From NCBI RefSeq assembly GCF_036850765.1, contig NC_089496.1, positions 45,189,113 through 45,253,112 on the forward strand: a stretch of 64,000 nucleotides of DNA. The letters are read 5' to 3'. Below, piece by piece: positions 20,986 to 32,618 of this stretch; the first letter of the stretch is position 1; each line of letters opens with the position of its first letter. Under the pieces are notes generated by a model. The model saw only the letters and a list, made by a program, of their open reading frames with translations, was not told the origin of the DNA and ran no database searches. This DNA is from Saccopteryx bilineata (Eukaryota > Chordata > Mammalia > Chiroptera > Emballonuridae). The translations under genes and the position numbers were made by a program.

Positions 20986-22431
20986 GCACCGGTCCACAGA
21001 CAGTGTAGAGGCACTTCTCAGAACTCCACTCCAAGTCATGAAACCTAAAGTCTGGCCACCCAGCTGAGCCATCATCCCTCAAGCATTTGATCTTGGTTGT
21101 CAGTGTTCAGGCCCGAGTAAGTACTGCATGTGACATATGCCCTTGACAGAAAAACTGGAACTTTTCTACATAAAGGAGAAGGCGAAGTCACTTGGGGATG
21201 TGATGAGGAAGAAAAATGAGAAAACAGAGGCCGGGGGTCGGGGAGGGGTGAGAGAGAAAAGGAAGCCCCTCCACCTGGCCCAGAGAGCTGATCAGGAGCC
21301 CCTCCCCACGGGACCCCCCAGGGCCGCACGGCGTGGCCAGGGCAAGTTGGGTGGGAGTCTGGGTTCTTCCCTGATTATTACAGTAAGCTGTGTGCAGTGT
21401 AGGTAATTATGGAAATTTAGAAAACACAGGAAAGCATTAAAAAGAACAGATGTAATCACTAACATCTGAGGCATTTCCTTTCAATAATTTTCCTATGAAC
21501 TATCATGGGATTGGATTCCCTCATAAATATTTTTTGAAAATAGGGTTGATGGCAAAATTCTCTTCTCTTCCCCTATTAGAAATTTAGCATTTCCAAAATT
21601 TGCACTGGTTTTGAATAATATACATCAGCCTTTACATCCCTGGTGATGTGCTTTAGGATCAATTAGTAGGATGATCCTGGAACTGAAGATGTGAAGTTTT
21701 TTAAAACTGATGTCAAGTTGCTATCCAGAAAGGTCGCCCGTTCCTCTCCCACCAAGGCCTCCGATGGAACCCTCCGCGAGGCAGGGACGTTCAGACCCCC
21801 GAGGGGGGAAGCTCGGCGTCCCTAGGGAAGCCTGGGACCCCCGCATGGCGGCGCGGTGGCATCCGCTTCCCTCTGTGGCCGGGCCAGTCGGTGTTCCCCG
21901 TGCACAGGGAAGGGCTCTGATCGCAGAGAGGCTGCCTCGGAGGGCTTCGTCTGTTTTCTATTTCTTAAAAGTAGCAAAATGCTCTTAATCCTAACCACCA
22001 ATATAAAAATTATCAAAGGAACAAAACCTCAAAGCACTTCAATCCATCCTTTAAAGGACGTGTAAGGTGGGGAGACCTCCCTGCTGCCTGGAGGCAGCAG
22101 CCCTAGGCGGATGGGAATGTGTGCGACTAACAGAGGAAGCCAAGGGGACCCTGGTGCTGCCTCCGGGCTCCTGTGGCCAGTGGGGAGCCCACCTGGCCCC
22201 ATCCCCTGCACTGTCCCTATCCCTTTCTCTTCCGAGTCTCCACCGTGCCCGAGACCTGGGCAGGGGGCTGAGCGAGGTCTGTGGCTGGATGGACCTTGAG
22301 CTGTGTGGCGAGGTCAGAGGGGAGAGCTGTAGGCCAGGAGTGGGGAGTGGCCTGGGGAACTGCTGAGGGCTTCCCAGAGGAGGTGGCATTTGTGCTGTGC
22401 TCAGAAATGCAGGGACAGCGTCATCCTCGGC

Positions 22432-22645
22432 CAGTGGTCGGCAAATTCATTAGTCAACAGAGCCAAACATCAACAGTACAACGATTGAAATTTCTTTTGA
22501 GAGCCAAGTTTTTTAAACTTAAAACTATCTAGGTAGGTACATTCCTTATCGAGGTAGCGCCCGCATGTGGTGCTTTGTGGAAGAGCCACGCTCAAGGGGC
22601 CAAAGAGCCGCAGGTGGCTCACGAGCCGTGGTTTGCCGACCAGGG
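22432..22645. mobile_element. Bat-type hAT MITE
   Basis: The element starts CAGTGGTCGGCAAATTCATT and ends GTGGTTTGCCGACCAGGG, giving inverted ends of about 13 bp. The 8-bp flanks are TCCTCGGC (22424-22431) and TCCTAGGC (22646-22653), seven of eight identical. Internal text such as AACAGTACAACGATTGAAAT and GAGCCGCAGGTGGCTC matches a high-copy element I recall from bat genomes. It has no coding capacity. Confidence 0.88.
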
Positions 22646-22843
22646 TCCTAGGCGAATGACGTCACCCGGGAAACAACGCGGACACTTAGCTGTCCTCCTG
22701 GGTCCCTCCCCCTTGCCCTACTCAGTGTGAAGTCTGGCAGCCTAGGTAGGTACTTCATGGTTTAGGTTCTGCAAATGCCAATGAAATGGTGAGAAAAGCT
22801 GATTCTGAGCCAGTGCCCAGGAGACTTAGAGACTCCCTGACAT

Positions 22844-22856
22844 GGGGGGGGGGGGG
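22844..22856 (+). repeat. G13 homopolymer
   Basis: This is a run of 13 G residues in JAZF1 intron 4, one of several long G/C runs in this gene. Confidence 0.9.
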
Positions 22857-24776
22857 TAGGGAAAAGACAGGTGTGTGACAGTAGCCAGGAGCAAGCAAGG
22901 TGGTGCACTTTCCCAGTTCTGCCTGACTCCACAGCACGCCAGCTCCTGAAAGCCTTCACTCCCCAGTCCCCAGTCCGGCCATCATGCAGTACAGAAGATG
23001 AAGTAATTGGACCCCGAATGCCACTGCCCTGTGGCCACCGCTCCCAGCAGAGAGGGTCAACCCGATTTTAGGGAAGGTGGTCACGCTCATCTCAAGCCAG
23101 TCAGCAGTCCTACACCTGGCTCAGAGAAGGAAACTCACTTCTCTCACGGAAGTCAGGGCTGCTAATTGCCACCACGCATGTCATCTGTCAGTAATACTGA
23201 AGCAGCCCAGGGTTTACTCAACTTTCTCTTGGATTTAGAGAAAGAGTCCTCAAAAAAGCCTGCATCGACCCAAAGGAGACAGCTACTGGGGCAGAACTAC
23301 TGGAAACCCAAGGAAATAGCATAGACCGGGGGAAGGACATGGGGAAGGAGTGAAACAAGTGGGAGGGCGAGACTGCCTCAGCCTCTTGAGCCAGAAGAGA
23401 GGGCAGCGTCTCCTTGAGCCTCAGTCTGGGTCAGTCCTGTATGCCCTCTCTTTAAACATAGCTGATATGCGAGACACCCCTTAAACAGAGTTCAGATGCT
23501 TGCGAGAAGCCGGCAGAGGCCCAGCATGGAGGAACTGCTTCCAGGGAGCATGGAGAAGGGGAGCCTGACCCAGTGACCCATCCATAGCATACCCTGTCAA
23601 ACCTTCTCCACTTTGAAATAGAAGGCAGCAAAGCCAACCTGTTTCTGTACTGCAGAGCTGGCCTCTGGGAGCAAAACGCGTCTAATAGTCCCTGGGGGGC
23701 TGGCGTCCTCCCCTCTCCCACTCCACGCCTTCTTCTAAGCCGAGCTGCACCTCGGACCCGTGGTGGAACCCTCTTTCCATCCTGGGCGCCCCACTTCAGT
23801 GTATACGAGGCACATTTGAACTTGCCACGACGAGGCGGGACATTTACAGAGTAGGCAGGACCCGGGACCACTTACCGTGTGATACTTTTGTGTTTCGGGC
23901 TTTTATATCAGTAGCTGATATAAAAAGTACAGAAACATTTTTTGAGAGACACACATTTAAGGAAGCAATGTACGAAGTGCTTATGCGATCCCAGTTTTCA
24001 AACCTTAAGAATCAGTCTGCTGAGCTGTGGAAATGAGCATATCAACAAAGGCACCAGGTATATTTCTGATTTTCATATTTCTCTCTCAGCTGATTTTAAA
24101 GAGCTGCTAACATGGGAAAGTTTGCATTTTCTTAAAGTGCCCTCTGAATCCACACTTGATGATTGTAGGTGTTTCTCAAATTGTTTTGTCCCACTGAGTA
24201 TTTTTAAATAAAAAATCGAGGGCCCCCAGCATCCCATGACACCCAGAGTCCGGCCCTCAGGGACCTGCGTCCGGGCCGCCTACCACGCTGAAGGGTGGTT
24301 TGGTGAGAAAGACAGCAAAGCCCCCTGCTCTCCTGATCCCCTTGCATGCCCGTGGGGGAGGGGAGCAAGAACCTTCTCAGCTGGAAGCTAAGGACCTGCC
24401 AGCCTTTCCGAAAGGGCTCTGGGAGCCAGGCCTGTGAGACTTCAAAGGGGTCTTCTGTGAGCCACCTGGACAGCCCCCCACCAGGGAAGGAGTCTGACAA
24501 ATAAATGGGTGACATCTTGTATTCAGACTGATAGGACACGAGTCTGAAGACTATCAGAGGTACGGTCCTCCTACCAAAAAAATCTCTACAGCGCCACACG
24601 GGTCAGCGGAGGGGAACACCCACCCGACACCCAGAAAGCGCCGGTGTCCTGGGGAGGGGGAGCGGCCGGCCGTGGCTTTGCCTTCCAGGAACAGGAAGGG
24701 GCCGCTGCCTCCCGAGAACTGCCTCTCCCGGGTGGTCATGCCCAGTGAAGCGGGTTTGTTTTTTTTTGTTTTTTAC

Positions 24777-24946
24777 CTTGTATCTCTTTTTACATCCGGG
24801 AACTGGGCAGGCAAAAGGCTTCTCCTCCCCTCCATTCATGCACATGGAGCTGAGGATGGCTTCAGAGCTGATGGCGCTCTCTGTGGTCCAGGACTCGTCG
24901 CTGTCCGACTCCTCGTAGTCCACCTCCTCCTCGTCGTACTCGCTGC
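24777..24946 (-). CDS. JAZF1: JAZF1 exon 4 (acidic region and half of zinc finger 1)
   Basis: On the - strand the acceptor CCTGCAG is followed by GC, completing a Gly codon split from exon 3, and 56 codons. The sequence begins SEYDEEEVDYEESDSDESW, runs through a Ser-rich stretch and ends EEKPFACPVPGCKKRYK at the donor AAG|GTAAAA. The exon carries the acidic patch and the Cys pair of the first C2H2 finger; its His pair is in exon 5, 6.8 kb away. The open frame that continues into the intron (VKNKKKQ...) is not protein. Confidence 0.96.
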
Positions 24947-25538
24947 CTGCAGGGTCGCAGAAGAGCAAGCAGTGTCAGAGCAGTCACCTCGCCTCGGGCA
25001 CTCGGGCCGCCAGAGGACAGGAGGGGCCCGTGCCAAGACCAGGCGCTCTTCCTGTCCTGCGAGAGGGCGTTCCTGGCACAAAGGGCCTGCGGACGGATCC
25101 GGTCCCTTGGGCAGTCCTGGCGGGAAGATCTGCGCATTCCCACCTAGGAGACCAGTGGAGGAATTCCCAGCGTTTCATGGTCAGAAAGGGGCTGAGCAAG
25201 AGCTTGGACTCGGTCTGTGGGAGGCCAGCCTGTGACTGCAGAGGTGCGGGAGACCCCAAGGCCCAAACCAGAAATAACCAATGACGACAAACACGGTCCA
25301 CTCCGCCACGCACAGACGCGCACAAGCGGTGCCCGATGTTCCAACGGCTCGGCTTCCGCCCCTCGGTTTTACGCTCTACTGGCCTCGTCCAAGCAAGAAC
25401 TGTGGGTGGGCATTCCATCTTATGCTTACTCAGTAGTTACACTTCAGTGGGAATGGATTTCAGGTCTTTTTAAGGATTGGGCTGGGAAGACCACAAGGAA
25501 ACTTGGAATCAAAGGGGAGTTACCCCAAGCTAGGGAAC

Positions 25539-25551
25539 GGGGGGGGGGGGG
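25539..25551 (+). repeat. G13 homopolymer
   Basis: A run of 13 G residues lies about 55 bases before the SINE at 25607. Confidence 0.9.
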
Positions 25552-25606
25552 CAGAAATGCTTGGAACTCGGAGGGCAGACTATCAGGTTCAGTATACAGG
25601 TCCAGC

Positions 25607-25805
25607 CTGACCTGGGGTGGCGCAGTGGATGGAGTGTCGACCTGGAACGCTGAGGTCGCTGGTTCAAATCCCCAGGCTTGCCTGGTCAAGGCACATATAA
25701 GAAACAACTACTACAAGTTGATGCTTCCCGCTCCTGGTCCTACCTTTCTCTCTCTCAAATCAATAAATAAAAAAAAAAATAATTTTTTTTAAAAAGGAAA
25801 GAGTG
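25607..25805 (+). mobile_element. Short-form SINE
   Basis: The head is GGTGGCGCAGTGGATGGAGT with box B GGTTCAAATCC. A CT-rich 3' part and an A-rich tail with AATAAATAAA follow. The perfect 10-bp duplication CAGGTCCAGC lies at 25597-25606 and 25806-25815. The body is about 190 bp. Confidence 0.92.
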
Positions 25806-26464
25806 CAGGTCCAGCTCATGGGAAGACCAACAATTCCCTACCACACTTGTCCCCAGGGAACCACCCAACATTCCCCGGCAGGCTGGCCAATCCCAGTGGG
25901 ACAGCTCAGACGTGAGCAGGGGATTACCCTGTTTTGCTGAGGTTAACAGCTCTGCTCAGAGTTGAAGTTCAAATCTACCTCACTGACTTCTGTTCCGGAC
26001 AGCAGGGATGGAAAACCACTTCAATCAGCAGTCCCCATTTGCTCTTTTTAAATGAAGCCCAAAGCCATTTATTTTGAGCTTTCGCACAATAGAGCCCTGA
26101 AGGACATAATTCTACAGATCATAAACAGTGTAAAATAATATGTTGACAAGTCCTAATGCATTTACAAGCCTGGTGGAATAAATAGGAATTATAGCACAAC
26201 ATTAATACGACTTATATGGTAGCAATTACAGTTGTGAAATTCATCCCCCAGGTGTGAGGCTAAATTGCCCCAGGGGCCTGCCTGGGTGCTCCGTGGGCTC
26301 GTTCTTCCACATCAATTATTTCAACACCAAATATTGGCACTTTTATTGGGTTTCATTTTAATAGGCATTAATAAGATCGTTTGAAGAGCCAGTTGAGCCA
26401 GGAACAAGGACGCCAGCATCTAAGGCTAACACTTAAAAGGGTCCAGGATGGAAGGGACGGACCC

Positions 26465-26640
26465 CAAGTTGATTGAGTGCCTCTTATGTTTCAGGCCCGT
26501 TAGATGCATTATCTCATTTAATCCTCCAGTTGACCCTGTGAGGTGGGGATGACTGTCAGTTTCATACACGTGAGGAAACTGAACCCCGTGGGGCTCAAGA
26601 GCTTATGCATTCGCAATTAGCCATTAAGGAAGGTCACTTT
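26465..26640 (-). repeat. MIR (antisense)
   Basis: ATTATCTCATTTAATCCTCC, GAGGTGGGGATGACTGTCAG and GTGAGGAAACTGAACC read as the reverse of the MIR core. It is old and diverged. Confidence 0.75.
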
Positions 26641-27479
26641 TTCTCACGCTGCTTCCCGGCCCCCAACACCAGGGCCCTCTTAGGGGGTCCCTCTCAGTCT
26701 CTTTGACTTGCTGGCTCTTCACCAGATGGGATTCAGTCATCTGTTTTGAAACTCTCGGGTGGTGCAGAAAAAAACAAACCAATTTGGCCAAAGTGAGGCT
26801 TTGGAGTTAAATGTGGGTTTTGGTGTGCCTGGCCGTGGCCCCCAGAAATGAGATCACTTTGGAAACACGGGTCTAAGCCACATCTCTGAGTCTGAGCAGA
26901 TCTGAAATCTGCTTTTAAGCACAGCGCTGTTGAGGACATTTTACTCTTAAACCAATGCCACATGCTGCTGTCCTTTAAATTGCTTGTTAGAAAACTATAA
27001 ATGCTCTTGCGCAAAGCCCCTCCAGCAGGACTTCAGAAGGTCGAATGACTAATTTCTCCATCTCACTGGCTAATTTGTTAACCTGAGCACCGAGAACCAC
27101 GCCACGTTTACAACTGGAGAGGAAAGCCTGGGTCGGATCGGGGAGGGCTTAATGAAGCCCAGCAGAAGAGAAAACTTCAAACCTCCACCGGATCAAAGGA
27201 GCCCGACCCTGAGGGGTGGATGCTGTGGATGCAGTTGCCTGGAAACCATGTGGCATCCAGCCGCAGCGGGGGTGACCACACAGTTCATCGTCCACGCCAG
27301 GGCGCCTCTGAGGATGAAGTCCAGCGCTGGGACCACGGGCGTGAACTGACTCTGTCACCGGCTAAGTGGGCCACACGCACCCCAGTCACAGGTCTGCCAC
27401 AGGGTCCTTTCGGTGCTCTGTGAAACAGTCTCCCGTGGATGGGGATCAAGAAGGACCTGTTTACACTTCATCGTGTCCT

Positions 27480-27650
27480 CTAACAAAGCGGAGCACCAAC
27501 CTGGGTTTATGTCTTGGCTCTCACTGGCTCAGGGACAGCCCCTTGGACTCTACTTTCTCTTCTGTGAAATGGGTGCAAACCTCTCCCTTACCGATTAAGC
27601 ATTAGAATTGATGTCTATGGGACACCTGGCACAGGCGGGCCTGTGCATAC
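27480..27650 (+). repeat. MIR
   Basis: CTGTGAAATGGGTGCAAACC and GACACCTGGCACAGG follow the MIR 3' half. It is diverged and the ends are approximate. Confidence 0.6.
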
Positions 27651-27859
27651 AGGTCATTTTGGTAATATTACATTTACATATTATATATAAAATCAATTTT
27701 TAGAAAGGCCTGCTGTGATATCAAACAAAAAAGGTAATTCTGAAAGATCTGGGAATCTCCACTAGAAAGAATGCAGGAGGGACGCAGCATCAAGACATGG
27801 GCCGTGTTGGCCTGGGACTCTTCCGTGCGGGCAGCTCTAAGCAGGGACCAGGCTGGGGA

Positions 27860-28050
27860 CACAGACACCCATGGACAAGCGGCGTGACCCCTGACAAGTG
27901 ACATTACCTCATCTGTAAAATGGGCTAATAATGCCACCACCTTGTAAGAGTATTGTGAAGAGTAATTGATTTCCTGTTTTTAAAAGTACTTATAACAAGG
28001 CCTGGCATCTGGGAAGGATTAAAGGAGTAATTGGTAAATAAGTAAGCAAA
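27860..28050 (+). repeat. MIR
   Basis: ACCTCATCTGTAAAATGGGC, TAATAATGCCACCACCTTGT and AAGGCCTGGCATCTGG match the MIR core and 3' end. Confidence 0.8.
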
Positions 28051-28797
28051 ATGTCATGAGCAGCCTATCTCATCTGCTCTTCCTTGCTCTCTTCTCTTAA
28101 GGACACTTTTTTTTTGGAACAGAGGGATATACAGGGGCACCTGGCGCTGCTTGTAATGCCAGACCCGAAATGCTACCCTGTCCACAAACAGAACTGCCCA
28201 CAGCTGCGGGTGGGTCCTGTTTCTCTGCTGCAGGTGGGAGGCTGCAGTTGTTCCAGAAAACCCCATGTGCCCCGACGCCAGCATCCACTCAGCGTGCACG
28301 TCGGGAGCCTTGCCAGCAGGGCCCAGACTCCTGCAGAAAACATCTGGGACCAAAACCCCAGATGCTAGGGGCCTCTCTTCTAACATCTTTGAACTCCAGG
28401 AAGAGCTCACCGGACACTAAAGCGACAGCTTTAGTTATGAAAACATCTGGGCCGACCCCGTCTTCACTTTATTCATTTCCTCATGTCTTTCTAAGGACAA
28501 AAATAAGCCCCAACCTCGGCTTCCATCTCTGCTCCATCCGCTTGCTGTCTCAAAGCTGTCACTGCAGAATGAGCGAGTCCCGGGACCTGGCCCACCTTCC
28601 CTAGAGAGCTGCCCCGGGAGCAAGGGGGTCCTCCCGGCAGGGGTCCCTGATTCCTGATCCTACATCCAAGCACTGAGACACTGAGCATGTGTGTGTGTGA
28701 CTAGGTATTATAAATGACATGCCACGTAAAACATATGCAAATAAAAGGATGGAGAGATAACGGTTTAACAAATCTGTGTACTGGTAATTGTTAGAAA

Positions 28798-28971
28798 TAT
28801 TTGACTAGGTAAGGTGCGGCCTTCCTGCTCCTCACAGACCACCTCCACCTCTCTCTCTCTCTCTCCCTCTCTCTCTGTCACGAAACAACCAGTGAATGCA
28901 TAAATAAGTAGACAAGTCGGTACCTCTCTCTCTCCCCCCCTTTCCTCTCTCTCTAAAATCAATCAATAGAA
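28798..28971 (+). mobile_element. Decayed SINE with CT-rich body
   Basis: The segment has CT repeats, AACCAGTGAATGCATAAATA and a CTAAAATCAATCAATA tail, as in Ves-like SINEs. TGTTAGAAA flanks it at 28789-28797 and 28972-28980. The head is degenerate. Confidence 0.65.
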
Positions 28972-29844
28972 TGTTAGAAAATGACATTCACCAATGTTAG
29001 AAGTTCAACAAGAAAATGTAATTTCACTCTGCACTGTCATGCATAGAAATTGGCTGCCACTAACTTCCTTGGGTTGGATTTCCGTTTTCACACTCCTGTC
29101 GCACAGTGTGTGTGTGTGAGGGTGGGGGGCGGGCAGGCCTGGGCAGGACAGCGCCTCCCTCTGGGCTCCAGGAGCTCACTGAGGCATCATGTCAGTGTGG
29201 GGAATGAGCAGAACCTGGTAGACAGGATTTCATGATAAGACAGCTGTAGTCCCGCAGGAATGCTAAAAAACCCCTCCTGGTTGTCAACAGAGGAAGTGAA
29301 ACTCAGAGCTGGTTTCGCGAATCCCGTGAAGAGAGCAGGTGGTCGGAGCACCAGGACACACAGACCTGTGGACCCCCCCACCCGGACAGAGCTCACGTCA
29401 CGGCCCAGGAGCCTCTGAGTGCTGCTGCCCAGGCCACTCGCACTGGTCACAGGACCCATGTCACATCCTGTCACCGCCCCGCGAGCCTCGGCCCACCCTG
29501 CCCTTTGCTCGCCTCTTGAACTTGAAGCATTTGGCCGCGGCCCACATTAGCACCTGCAGGGAGCTCGCTCTCTGTATTCATAAACATAGTGACACACAGA
29601 TAGGTAAAAACTAAGTCAACCTTTTCCAGAAACCGTCTACGCCCCATTTTTCTTATAACACAGGTGATTAATATTCATGAAAAAGTGGAAACTGCAGGGA
29701 CAGCAAATTAAAACTTTCCTGGGGTGTCAAATCCTGGCAAATCCACTAGCAAAGAGTTGCCTTCCTGATGTATAGACTTATCATTATAAATTAGCTTTAA
29801 TTGGTACTGACCCACTTTGTATGAGCCGAAGCAACACTAGTCTA

Positions 29845-29988
29845 AATCAGCGATTTTCAACCAGAGCGCCGCAGCACACTGGGGTGCCGCAAGAAATTTT
29901 AAAACATGCACTTGCCCGACTACTGACTGGTTAGTGAGGGGCGCTGACCTCTTATCCCTTAGATTGTCAAATAAAAAAAAATGACATT
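29845..29988. mobile_element. hAT MITE fragment
   Basis: CAGCGATTTTCAACCAGAGC, GCCGCAGCACACTGGGGTGC and CGACTACTGACTGGTTAGTG resemble a bat hAT MITE. The right part is cut off by the SINE inserted at 30004 and its far end was not found. Confidence 0.65.
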
Positions 29989-30003
29989 TAAAAATATTTT
30001 TAT

Positions 30004-30135
30004 CTGAGGTCGCCGGTTCGAAACCTTGGGCTTGCCTAGTCAAGGCATATATGGGAGTTGATGCTTCCTGCTCCTCCCCCTTCTCTCTCTCTCTGTCTCT
30101 CTCTCTCCTCTCTCTCTAAAAAAAAAATCAATAAA
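30004..30135 (+). mobile_element. 5'-truncated short-form SINE
   Basis: The element starts inside the head (CTGAGGTCGCCGGTTCGAAA) and so lacks box A. It continues with the CT-rich body and an A-rich tail. The perfect 15-bp duplication TAAAAATATTTTTAT lies at 29989-30003 and 30136-30150. Confidence 0.9.
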
Positions 30136-30150
30136 TAAAAATATTTTTAT

Positions 30151-30292
30151 TGATTGATTTGAGGGAAACACTAATTGCTGTTCTTCCATTTATGCATTTA
30201 TTGGTTAATTCCTCTCTGTGCCCTGACCAGGGACTGAACCCCTTGGCACACTGGGACCACGCTCTAACCAACCGAGCTACCTGGCCAGGACA
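30151..30292 (-). mobile_element. SINE, inverse orientation
   Basis: On the + strand the element ends AACCGAGCTACCTGGCCAGG, the reverse of a SINE head, preceded by GTGCCCTGACCAGGGACTGA. The start abuts the duplication of the preceding SINE, so two insertions lie head against tail. Confidence 0.75.
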
Positions 30293-30562
30293 GAGTTGGG
30301 AGTGTTTTCAAATGGCAGGCTGTGACCCATAAGTGGGTCACAACATTGATTTCATGGGGAACGGCTGACATTTAACAAAAAGACAGAGGGGAACAGCACG
30401 TATCAGAGTGTGACGTGCTCATGGAACTCTCACTTCGGGCGCGTGCCTCCTTGTAAAACACTCTTCTGTGTATCACAGAGAAAAGTCTGAGCGCCATGTG
30501 TGGCCACCAGCATTTCAGTTTATAGAATCTCCTTCTATCAAGACCAACATTTCATCCAAAGA

Positions 30563-30573
30563 GGGGGGGGGGG
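30563..30573 (+). repeat. G11 homopolymer
   Basis: This is a run of 11 G residues in JAZF1 intron 3. Confidence 0.88.
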
Positions 30574-31119
30574 AATCCAACCATTGGAACCAATATTTGA
30601 ACAGGATATAAAACAGGCTCAGAGGGAGGGGAAGGTTGCTCTGGTGACAAAACGGGAAGGTCACGTGGGCAAGCCGACCTGAGACCTGTCAGACGGGCAC
30701 GGAGGCAGAACCGAGCGCCGTGCCGATGAGAGGGACATGCGTGGGGACGGACAGAAAGGCCGCCAGGGAAAGTGCTGTCGGGGGCAGGGCCACCTCTTAC
30801 TCCCTGCAGCACCCGGCACCCGCAAGGGGCCTGGGCGGCCTCAGCCAGTCCTCATGGAATGCAGGATGTCGGTGGCCGAGTCCTGTACGCCAGAAGGACG
30901 GTGCTATGTGACACGATCACATAGGCAACTGTGCATAATATACATATTTTGTAGTTAGGAATTGCAGTTATTCAATACGACGACAATGTCAAGGGTCCCA
31001 ACCTGCGAGATGTGCACAACACGACAGCCTCATCCTTCCGTGACTGACCTGGTCAGTCAGCACAACTCCTAACTCCAGCCCAAACCCCGTCCGGAGGCCG
31101 TGGGCAGGCCGGTCACTCA

Positions 31120-31330
31120 GGGGCCTGCGGTAGGAGTCTGACTGTGCTTCTACACCCGGTGGCCTCAGACTAGGTATTTTACCTCTTTCTGCCTCCATTC
31201 TGTCACCTGTAAAATGGAAGTCACGCTTGTGCTAACCTCACAGGGCTCCTGGGAAGCTGGGGTGATCTAATTTGCATAAAGAGGTCCATTTCTGGCACCA
31301 TTATACACCATATTAGCCCCGGTTGGTGTT
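31120..31330 (+). repeat. MIR
   Basis: TTTACCTCTTTCTGCCTCCA, GTCACCTGTAAAATGGAAGT and CTAACCTCACAGGGCTCCTG follow the MIR consensus in sense orientation. Confidence 0.78.
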
Positions 31331-31507
31331 ATTATTTTAATTGTTAATTTAAAATGATCTAGACTTGAAGGAAACGACCAGGGAGCTACAGAATCAAACA
31401 AGACGTCATCCAGTTAGAGTCATCTGCCTAAAACGCGTGGACGGAAGTGCCTGAGATTAGTTTACATTTTCAATACAGTGGATTAGGATACCGATTTCTA
31501 ATGCCGT

Positions 31508-31518
31508 GGGGGGGGGGG
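31508..31518 (+). repeat. G11 homopolymer
   Basis: This is a run of 11 G residues. Confidence 0.88.
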
Positions 31519-31825
31519 ATGCTGATTTGGGATGATATTGCTGAGCTTACTTTCACTAGCCCCCTCACAACACTGAGACCTGGGGGTGAAGAAGTCAGGC
31601 CTCCCGACCCTCACGGTGTGTGGTGAGGGCGCAGGGGGCCCGGGCCACTCCCCAGGGGAACACCCTGCTTGTCACACCAGAATGCTGGACACCGGGGGAG
31701 CAGAGGACCGTCTGGTTAGAAACAAGCGCAGCTTCTCTGTGCAGCGCCGAGGCAGCCTGCCAGGGACGGCCAGTGGTGCGGCGTCCTCCCGTGTCACTGG
31801 GAACCGTAATGTGCTGTATTTACGT

Positions 31826-31865
31826 TGTGACCACCCAGGGCTCTGATGACGCTCTCCCCACTAGC
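31826..31865 (+). repeat. 40-bp direct repeat, copy 1
   Basis: The copy starts TGTGACCACCCAGGG and ends GCTCTCCCCACTAGC. Copy 2 lies at 32578-32618 with one substitution (C/T) and one inserted A. Flanks differ. Confidence 0.85.
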
Positions 31866-32577
31866 ACACCTACAGACAGAGCGGAGACTTCCACGCCAAG
31901 AGCAACTCGGAGAGGCGCGGGCAGGGAAGCGGAGGATGGCGGACACTGGGGACCGTGTCGCTGTGATCGAGATGAGAAATAATTAGGGGGCCCGGGTAAC
32001 TGTCCCCTTCCAGACGTGGCAGACGACGTGGGAATGCGCCACCACAGAAAAATGAGTGGCTTCCCTGGGGAATAAATGTCACAACAGTCCCTGAAAGCTC
32101 ACACAAATCTCAGAGATCTCCCATAAAAAGCTTAGCCTCACACTTTGTCCCATTGGAAACCACAGCCTGTCCGCACGAGAAACAAGTTTTATGAGAGCAC
32201 TTCTGATGTTCAAGGAGGGTAGTCGGCTCCCTCACACAACGGCTTCCTGAAAGCCGCAGCAACGTCGTCTGTCCACCCCGCGCGGCTCAGGCCGGCTTCA
32301 CGATCGCGGGGACCGCGCTGAAACCTGCCACAGCGTGACACGGGGACACACCGTGACAGAAGTGACGGGGAGAAACTGCAGGTGTCAGAACTTCCCGGTC
32401 AAAGCACGTTATAAAAACGAGCCAGACTTTTGACACTCTGGGCTCGACGACAAAGGCCCCAGTGAGAAGGGGACAATGTGGCCTGTCCCGCTCTGAGTGT
32501 GACTCACTTCCTCCACGCTCGTTACCCAGCTTCCCTCGCCCCGTCGTGACGGCCGGCTTTGGAAGGTGAGGTCTCAG

Positions 32578-32618
32578 TGTGACCACCCAGGGACTCTGAT
32601 GACGCTCTCCCCATTAGC
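32578..32618 (+). repeat. 40-bp direct repeat, copy 2
   Basis: This is the second copy of the sequence at 31826-31865, about 750 bp away in the same orientation. The surrounding sequence shows no wider similarity that I can see. Confidence 0.85.

Larger units (their letters stand above)
17968..24776 (-). other. JAZF1: JAZF1 intron 4
   Basis: This 6.8-kb intron is GC-richer than the TAX1BP1 side. It holds the 39-bp minisatellite (20713-20985), a bat-type hAT MITE (22432-22645) and a G13 run (22844-22856). The many short open frames on both strands at 18.0-24.6 kb have no recognisable domain and no splice logic, so none is called. Confidence 0.85.

Noticed and set aside
20575..21082. Long open frames on both strands with 13-residue repeats
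   Set aside because: They follow directly from a 39-bp minisatellite whose unit is a multiple of three, so all open frames repeat. No gene structure is present.
24603..24968. 121-codon frame around JAZF1 exon 4
   Set aside because: Only 24777-24946 is exon. The extension on each side crosses clear splice signals and does not match JAZF1.
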